A DNA stretch of 10,674 nucleotides from Akkermansiaceae bacterium UBA5688. GTDB taxonomy: Bacteria; Verrucomicrobiota; Verrucomicrobiia; Verrucomicrobiales; Akkermansiaceae. The notes under the pieces were generated by a model. That model was not told the origin of the DNA. It ran no database searches and worked only from the letters and a program-made list of their open reading frames with translations. A program made the translations under genes and the position numbers. Shown here piece by piece: positions 5,255-10,674 of this stretch (the first letter of the stretch is position 1; each line of letters starts with the position of its first letter). The DNA lies in assembly GCA_002420315.1 (NCBI GenBank), contig DIHU01000202.1, positions 36,729-47,402 on the forward strand. The letters are read 5' to 3'.

Positions 5255-7582
5255 ATGAAGATCCGAGCCTTACTCGCTATTCTAATCGGGCTATCACTTC
5301 CTTCTCTGGGACAGGCTCCGGATCAAAAGGAGGATGCCCTTAGCGTCAATCCAGCCCGCGATCTTTTTGACCTCGCAACGCTGAACTACAACGACGCTAA
5401 AAAGGGAAAAAATCCCCAAAAAGTTGAAAGGGACTATCGGATCGCAGCTAAGAAGTTCGACCAATTTCTCAGGACTTTCCCCCGCGATAAAAAGGCAATC
5501 GAAGCGTGGTATTTTCTTGGGATGTCCTATCGTGAAATTGGGGAACAAAAAGCAAGCCGCGCCTGCTTTCAATCCGCCGCCACAAACTGGAAGGAAGGAA
5601 AATTTGTGGAAGCCTCTGCCCTCTTCCTTGCCTCCGACGATTACAAAGCCGAGAAATGGGGTGACGCAGCTAAATGGTTTCAAATCGTCTCTGACACAAC
5701 GGAAAACAAAGAGATTAAACAGCAATCACTTTATCGGCGTTTTCTCTGTTTTTATAAGCTCGAAGACAAGGCTGGAATGCTTCTTTCTTTGAAAGCAGTC
5801 ATAGCAGACGAGAACAGCCCATATTCTGAGACAGCCCGCCTCGCCTTGGCCAGGCTATATCGCGATTCACAAAGCGCAAAACAAGCCCACGAGCTATTTG
5901 TTATTCTCTCAAAATCAAAGGACCCCCAAATTCGCGCCGAAGCGTCCTTCCAAGCGGCTCTTACGGCTCAGACACTGGGGGATAAAAAACTCACCAAAAT
6001 ATGGTTTCGGAATTCTCTTTCAGAAGAACAATCAAAGGGCGTCAAGGGCAAGACTCAACTTGTCCTTATGAGCTTACACTACAAGGACAGGCAATGGCAG
6101 GATGTCATCGATGTCTTTCGTATTGGAAACTTCGAACTCGAAAAACAATCCGAGCTTCAGCGCCTGATTATGGTCGCGAAATCTTACGACGCTCTTGGCA
6201 AGGAAGAAGAAGTAAGAAAACTTTACGAGCAAATCGCTACACTCTCTCCCGGATCCACTTCAAGCTTTGAAGCCACCTATCACCTCCTTATTCGCGACCA
6301 TAAGAAATCCGCCAATAACTTCCTCAAAAACGCTGAAAGTTTTCTGAGAGACTATGCTACTAAAAGAGCAAAGGACCCAAAAGTTCATTCCATTCGCCTA
6401 CTTCTCGGCGAGGGCTACTACGCAGCAAAAGATTATGAAAAGGCAATTTCACAGTATCGTTTGCTTGACCTCTCTCTGGTTGATGATTCTAACGCCCTTG
6501 GAGTTCGCTATCACGTGGCTAAATCACAGCTCTTCTTGAAAAACGAAAAAGGGGCACTCGCTGCCATAGCCGCATTTATTGCCGAATTTCCAAAGGCAAA
6601 ACAGAGCACCCAGCTTCGCTTGGACCGAGCCGAACTTCTAAATGAAGCCGGTCGAGAAGGCGAAGCTGTTGGAGACTACAAAACAATCCTTCAAAACACC
6701 ACGGATCAGAAGATCAAGAAAAGCCTTATGCTTCGCTTAGCATCGATCTATCAGGAACAAGAAAGATGGGAGGAATTTGTCGCCATACAGGAACAAATCC
6801 TTCAGCTTACCGGATCCGACCAAAAAAACCAGGCTTCCGCAAACTTTTGGCTCGGATGGAATCAACTTCGCCTCAAGAACAGAGTCAAAGCAGAACCTTT
6901 TCTTCGCAAAGCTAGAGCTCTCGACTCCAAAACGTTTGCTTCAAAAGTTAGCCCTATCTTGGTCAGAAATGCCTTCAAAGCTGAGAATCTCGACCTCCTT
7001 GAAGATGAAATTAACCTCGCACGCCAAGATTCGCCCGACACCAAACTCCCGGCCGCCATTCTACAATGGTTAGGAGCCACTCTCATAAAAAACGGTGAAG
7101 AGGAACGCGGTTGGCCTTTTCTCCACGAAGGACTTGCGGACAAATCTACACCCATCAAACATTTAGTTTGGAAACTTTACACCAAGGCATCGCTCGATCT
7201 CAATAAATACGCGGAAGCCTTGCGCGGGGCCAAAGCCATCCTAGAACTTGAAAAGAATGCCTATCGCAAAGCCGAAGCTCTCTACTTCAAATCTCAGGCA
7301 TACAATGGCCTCAAACAATTTAATGAAGCTCGCCAGGCCGCTTCTGATGCCCTGGACCTTCGCCCGGCCGGAGCACTTGATATCCGACTTCGCATGTTCG
7401 CCGGAGATATCGACCTTACCGAAGGAAAACCCGAGGCTGCAATCCGACATTATATTATCGTTGAGGGCACGTTTGCAAAATCTGCCTCTGATAAAAGGGA
7501 GGCCCTTGCGAAGGTCATTTCAACACTCAAGATCATCGGAACTCCAAAGGCGTTGGAGCTATTAAAAGATTATCAAAAGTAA
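5255..7582 (+). CDS. Large exported tetratricopeptide repeat (TPR) protein
   Basis: A protein of 775 residues that is almost wholly alpha-helical. A signal peptide (K2 and R4, hydrophobic 5-15, cut near GQA at 19-21) sends it to the periplasm; no lipobox cysteine and no later membrane segment is seen. The mature part is a chain of TPR-like helix pairs; clear ones lie at about 82-110, 118-147, 228-256, 302-330, 376-404 (with ALGV and YYAAKDYEKAI-type signatures), 415-445, 488-517, 527-557, 636-665 and 672-702. Such proteins are scaffolds that hold peptides or partner proteins. It starts 9 bp after the exbD-like stop and so is very probably co-transcribed, which suggests a role with that motor, much as CpoB (YbgF) works with Tol-Pal, though this protein is about three times larger than CpoB and is not clearly its orthologue. 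There is no ribosome binding site: the gap is seven T bases then CG. Exact function unknown. Confidence 0.9.
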   Translation: MKIRALLAILIGLSLPSLGQAPDQKEDALSVNPARDLFDLATLNYNDAKKGKNPQKVERDYRIAAKKFDQFLRTFPRDKKAIEAWYFLGMSYREIGEQKASRACFQSAATNWKEGKFVEASALFLASDDYKAEKWGDAAKWFQIVSDTTENKEIKQQSLYRRFLCFYKLEDKAGMLLSLKAVIADENSPYSETARLALARLYRDSQSAKQAHELFVILSKSKDPQIRAEASFQAALTAQTLGDKKLTKIWFRNSLSEEQSKGVKGKTQLVLMSLHYKDRQWQDVIDVFRIGNFELEKQSELQRLIMVAKSYDALGKEEEVRKLYEQIATLSPGSTSSFEATYHLLIRDHKKSANNFLKNAESFLRDYATKRAKDPKVHSIRLLLGEGYYAAKDYEKAISQYRLLDLSLVDDSNALGVRYHVAKSQLFLKNEKGALAAIAAFIAEFPKAKQSTQLRLDRAELLNEAGREGEAVGDYKTILQNTTDQKIKKSLMLRLASIYQEQERWEEFVAIQEQILQLTGSDQKNQASANFWLGWNQLRLKNRVKAEPFLRKARALDSKTFASKVSPILVRNAFKAENLDLLEDEINLARQDSPDTKLPAAILQWLGATLIKNGEEERGWPFLHEGLADKSTPIKHLVWKLYTKASLDLNKYAEALRGAKAILELEKNAYRKAEALYFKSQAYNGLKQFNEARQAASDALDLRPAGALDIRLRMFAGDIDLTEGKPEAAIRHYIIVEGTFAKSASDKREALAKVISTLKIIGTPKALELLKDYQK

Positions 7583-7590
7583 GAGAGGCG

Positions 7591-9114
7591 CTACTCCCAC
7601 TCGATACTCGCGGGCGGCTTGGTCGAGATATCGTAAAGAACACGGTTAATGCCGCTGACCTCGTTCAAGATGTCCTGACTTGTCTCACGGAGAAGTTGGG
7701 CCGGCAAATCGACCCATTCAGCAGTCATGGCGTCTTCGGAAATCACAGCTCGCAAATTGGTAGCCCACTCGTAACTTCTTTCATCTCCTTTCACGCCTAC
7801 GGTCTTGACCGGAATTAATCCCGCATAAGCCTGCCAAACCCGATCATACCATCCATGCTGCTTAAGCTTGCCGATAAAGATTGCGTCGCATTCACGGATA
7901 ATATTGAGCCGTTCACGATCAACCGCACCCGGACAACGAACAGCTAATCCTGGCCCCGGAAATGGATGACGCCCAAGGATATCAGAGGCAATTCCCAACG
8001 CCGCACCCAACTCACGAACTTCATCCTTAAAGAGTTCAGCCAGTGGCTCTAGCACCTTCCCCTGTTCTTGAAGTTCAAGGATTTTGGGAACTCGGTTGTG
8101 GTGTGTCTTTATCACCGAAGCTTTCGACTTCGCATTTGAAGCACTCTCAATTACATCGGGGTAAAGAGTCCCTTGAGCCAACATTTCGGCATTCCCAACG
8201 GAATCCCAAAAAACCTTGATGAAAAGATTCCCAATGATTCGCCGCTTCTCTTCCGGGTCTTCTTTTCCAGCCAAGGCATTTAGAAATTCGTCGGAAGCAT
8301 CCACCGTTTCAATCTCAACACCCATGCGATGAAAATTGTTTTGCACTACAGTTGACTCGTCTTTTCGGAGGAGCCCGTTATCCACAAAAATCGCACGGAC
8401 TTTTACCCCGGCCTCTTTTAGAAGCACGGCCAAGACCGTACTATCGACTCCCCCGCTCACACCACAAACGACTTGTTTATCCCCAACAAGTTCACGGATG
8501 CCCTCGATCATCTCGCGCTTGAAATCCTCGATATGAAAAGGCTGTAGTTTCTTGGCTTGCTGGAGGAAGTTCTTAAGAATTCTCAACCCATCGTGTGAGT
8601 GCGTTACCTCGGGGTGAAATTGAATTCCAAAAAATCCACCGGGCCAGCGTAAACTCACCGGAGTATTATGTTGGTTTGTGGCAATCACTTCAGCTTCCTC
8701 ATGCAGATCCTGAACAGTATCCGAGTGACTCATCCAAACTTGAGAGCCAGCAGAAACTCCGTCGTAAAGGTCTTCATGGCACCTTGGAGTCAGCGCAGCC
8801 GCACCATATTCCCGCCTATTACTCTTTTTTACTGAACCTCCAAATTTGATATTAAGAAGCTGCATCCCGTAGCAAACCCCAAGAACGGGCACTTCAAAGG
8901 ACTTCAATTTCTCAAAATCGATATCTGGAGCATCCGACTCGCTAGTGCTCTTGGGGCCACCTGAAAGAATGATTGCTCCAGGCTGACTAATTTCAGAGAT
9001 ATCTTCTGGTGAGTAAAGCTTAGCGAAAAAACCCAATTCGCGTATTCGGCGAACAATGAGCTGGGTGTATTGCGAACCAAAATCAAAAACAGCAACATGT
9101 TGAACTTCTTGCAT
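7591..9114 (-). CDS. guaA: GMP synthase (glutamine-hydrolysing)
   Basis: A cytoplasmic enzyme of 507 residues (E. coli GuaA has 525) that converts XMP, ATP and glutamine to GMP, the last step of guanine nucleotide synthesis. The N-terminal class I glutamine amidotransferase domain (about 5-190) has its triad: C81 in GVCYGMQ, and H167 and E169 in QFHPEV. The ATP pyrophosphatase domain has the P-loop SGGVDS at 220-225. The C-terminal dimer and XMP-binding domain shows HPFPGPGLAVR (383-393) and ends in the classic DISTKPPASIEWE. All key residues are present. Reading can extend upstream to 9213, but that lies within guaB; ATG at 9114 gives MQEVQHVAVFDFGSQYTQ, the normal family start. It begins 7 bp after the guaB stop with no ribosome binding site, so translation is probably coupled to guaB. 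Its stop lies 8 bp from the stop of the convergent TPR gene. Confidence 0.97.
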   Translation of the reverse strand: MQEVQHVAVFDFGSQYTQLIVRRIRELGFFAKLYSPEDISEISQPGAIILSGGPKSTSESDAPDIDFEKLKSFEVPVLGVCYGMQLLNIKFGGSVKKSNRREYGAAALTPRCHEDLYDGVSAGSQVWMSHSDTVQDLHEEAEVIATNQHNTPVSLRWPGGFFGIQFHPEVTHSHDGLRILKNFLQQAKKLQPFHIEDFKREMIEGIRELVGDKQVVCGVSGGVDSTVLAVLLKEAGVKVRAIFVDNGLLRKDESTVVQNNFHRMGVEIETVDASDEFLNALAGKEDPEEKRRIIGNLFIKVFWDSVGNAEMLAQGTLYPDVIESASNAKSKASVIKTHHNRVPKILELQEQGKVLEPLAELFKDEVRELGAALGIASDILGRHPFPGPGLAVRCPGAVDRERLNIIRECDAIFIGKLKQHGWYDRVWQAYAGLIPVKTVGVKGDERSYEWATNLRAVISEDAMTAEWVDLPAQLLRETSQDILNEVSGINRVLYDISTKPPASIEWE

Positions 9115-9121
9115 CTTAAAA

Positions 9122-10576
9122 CTAGGAAGCAGGTTGGTAGTTTGTGGGCTCCTCGGTGATAGTGACATCATGCGCATGACTTTCGCGAAGACCACCCGGG
9201 GTAATACGAACAAATTCGGCTTTTTCCCTGAGCTCGTTTAAATTTCGTGCTCCAACATATCCCATTCCAGAACGAAGTCCGCCCATTAATTGGAAAACAA
9301 CATCCGCCAATGGGCCTTTGTAAGGGACGCGCCCCTCTACCCCTTCGGCAACTAGCTTACCACTAGAGTTTTGACCATAACGATCACCCGCACCCTTTCG
9401 CATCGCACCAATCGACCCCATGCCACGATAAGTCTTAAAGCGACGCCCCTGAGAGTGAACAGTCTGTCCTGGACTCTCCCTCGTTCCGGCAAGCAAAGAA
9501 CCTAACATGACAAGATCGGCACCCGCAGCAAGAGCCTTGGTAATATCGCCCGAGTATCTAATTCCACCATCGGCAATCACCTGCACCCCAAGCTCGTGAG
9601 CAGCATCGGCAACATTTTGAACGGCTGTAAACTGAGGCATACCCACGCCGGATATGACACGAGTCGTGCAAATCGATCCCGGACCAACCCCAACTTTAAG
9701 GCAACTTGCTCCTGCGCTGATCAAGTCCCTCGCACCTTGGGCAGTGACGACATTACCGGCTACAACTGGAGTTTCTCCGAGTTCGCGAAGCTTCTCAATT
9801 ACGCCCATAACACGTGAAGTATGCCCAGTCGCAGCATCTATAAAGAGAGCATCAGCACCAGCTTCTAGGAGAGCTTTGGCACGTTCTAAAAATTCAGGGC
9901 CCGGTCCCACCGCCGCACCGCAACGAAGTTGGCCGTTTGGATCTTTCGACGCACTAGTGAAAGTAATTCGCTTCTCAATATCAGCACCCGTAATCAATCC
10001 AGCTAAAGCTCCATCATCATTCACCAAAGGAAGTTTTTCGATCCGATTCTTATAAAGAATCTCGCGAGCTTGGCGCTGATCCATATCGGCCGGCGCCGTT
10101 ACCAAGCGGTCTATCGGCGTCATCACATTTTCAACCAAAGCCTCCTCACTTGGAATATGACGAAGATCGCGTCCGGTGACCATTCCCTCGAGACGACCAT
10201 TTGAATCAACTACCGGGAACCCAGAGAATCCCTCCCTCCCCATAATCTCACGAACTTCGGCTACAGTTTGCTTCCTAGAAACTGTCAGTGGTTGGTAAAT
10301 AACGGCGTTCTCTGAACGCTTAACCTTAGCCACCATCGATGTCTGCTGGTCAATCGTACACGCGCGGTGGATAACTGCGATACCACCCTCACGCGCGAGG
10401 GCCATCGCCAGTTCAGTCTCAGACACCGTATCCATGGCAGCTGATACGATCGGGATATTTAAAGGAACTCCCTTACACAACTCGGAGCTCACATCGGACT
10501 CAGAAGGAAGCAGTTCGCTCAAACTAGGCGTCAAAAGGACGTCGTCAAAAGAAAGGGCCAAAGAAGGATCCGCCAT
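9122..10576 (-). CDS. guaB: IMP dehydrogenase
   Basis: A cytoplasmic enzyme of 484 residues (E. coli GuaB has 488) that oxidises IMP to XMP with NAD+, the controlling step toward GMP. It starts with LSFDDVLLTP (8-17) and SAAMDTVSE (45-53). Two CBS domains (about 94-146 and 153-208), which bind nucleotides and regulate the enzyme, interrupt the TIM barrel. The catalytic loop GVGPGSICTTR (296-306) holds the nucleophile C303; IADGGIRYSGD (334-344) binds phosphate; YRGMGSIGAM (383-392) and DRYGQ (398-402) form the flap and its arginine. The NAD-site motif reads DAATGHT at 247-253, where E. coli has DSSHGHS and many bacteria DTAHGHS; D247 is kept. A GTG at 10666 would add 30 residues unlike the family, so ATG at 10576 is chosen. 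guaA follows 7 bp downstream, forming a guaBA operon. Confidence 0.97.
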   Translation of the reverse strand: MADPSLALSFDDVLLTPSLSELLPSESDVSSELCKGVPLNIPIVSAAMDTVSETELAMALAREGGIAVIHRACTIDQQTSMVAKVKRSENAVIYQPLTVSRKQTVAEVREIMGREGFSGFPVVDSNGRLEGMVTGRDLRHIPSEEALVENVMTPIDRLVTAPADMDQRQAREILYKNRIEKLPLVNDDGALAGLITGADIEKRITFTSASKDPNGQLRCGAAVGPGPEFLERAKALLEAGADALFIDAATGHTSRVMGVIEKLRELGETPVVAGNVVTAQGARDLISAGASCLKVGVGPGSICTTRVISGVGMPQFTAVQNVADAAHELGVQVIADGGIRYSGDITKALAAGADLVMLGSLLAGTRESPGQTVHSQGRRFKTYRGMGSIGAMRKGAGDRYGQNSSGKLVAEGVEGRVPYKGPLADVVFQLMGGLRSGMGYVGARNLNELREKAEFVRITPGGLRESHAHDVTITEEPTNYQPAS

Positions 10577-10609
10577 GAGCGACTCAAGGGAATTTGAACT
10601 CCGATGGCA

Positions 10610-10648
10610 AGCGCGATTCGCGCTATAAGCCAAAAAAGCATAAGACAA
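10610..10648 (-). promoter_or_regulatory. Candidate guaB promoter with overlapping palindrome
   Basis: Reading the minus strand upstream of guaB, TTGTCT (10643-10648), a 15-bp spacer and TATAGC (10622-10627) form a plausible but imperfect sigma-70-type promoter with a short spacer. A perfect palindrome of 15 bp (AGCGCGA, one central base, TCGCGCT; 10610-10624) overlaps the end of the -10 element and the expected transcription start, the usual place for a repressor site. As RNA it could also form a 5-bp GC stem. The palindrome is seen directly; promoter and operator roles are inferred. Confidence 0.4.
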
Positions 10649-10674
10649 CCGACCAACATCAGTCACCGGAGGCC

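Noticed and set aside
9115..9213. Possible N-terminal extension of guaA by 33 residues to a start at 9213.
   Set aside because: The extension lies wholly inside the 3' end of guaB, and the family start is the ATG at 9114.
10580..10606. On the minus strand, GGAGTTCAAATTCC looks like the T-arm of a tRNA before guaB.
   Set aside because: The five-base T stem has mismatches and there is no acceptor stem, anticodon arm or D arm in register.
10577..10666. Possible N-terminal extension of guaB by 30 residues from a GTG at 10666.
   Set aside because: It does not resemble IMP dehydrogenase N-termini, and it contains the candidate promoter and palindrome.

Overview
The window looks like ordinary chromosomal DNA from a Gram-negative bacterium, most likely of the Verrucomicrobiota or the wider PVC group. 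This rests on four things: a secreted beta-propeller protein with the DWPQWRG start typical of Planctomycetes and Verrucomicrobia, a shortened UvrC that I recall from Verrucomicrobia, an ExbB-like protein with its own signal peptide next to a long periplasmic TPR protein, and the lack of recognisable Shine-Dalgarno sequences before most genes. The phylum is an inference; no rRNA or tRNA gene is present to settle it. I see no insertion sequence, phage gene, integrase, CRISPR array or tRNA, so this does not look like a mobile or accessory region.

Layout: a bile acid:sodium symporter (BASS) family transporter (19-975, minus) is divergent from a secreted PQQ-like beta-propeller protein (1059-2282, plus). 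That gene converges on uvrC (2315-3877, minus), the nuclease subunit of nucleotide excision repair. Across an AT-rich 124-bp divergent gap begins a three-gene plus-strand unit: a TolQ/ExbB proton-channel subunit (4002-4781), a TolR/ExbD subunit (4805-5245) and a 775-residue exported TPR protein (5255-7582). It converges, with 8 bp between stop codons, on a minus-strand guaB-guaA operon (10576 down to 7591) coding for IMP dehydrogenase and GMP synthase, the two steps from IMP to GMP.

How the genes work together: GuaB makes XMP and GuaA aminates it to GMP, from adjacent genes 7 bp apart. The ExbB/ExbD pair should form an inner-membrane motor driven by the proton gradient, and the TPR protein encoded 9 bp downstream is the best candidate for its periplasmic partner. 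No TonB, TolA, Pal or TolB gene is visible, so the target of this motor is unknown. The other three genes are single units with no clear link to their neighbours.

The points most worth a second look are the motor plus giant TPR cassette, the compact UvrC that keeps its putative iron-sulfur cysteines, a 12-bp perfect hairpin inside the exbD-like gene, and a 15-bp palindrome overlapping a candidate guaB promoter. I did not find a convincing new defence, RNA or mobile system here.
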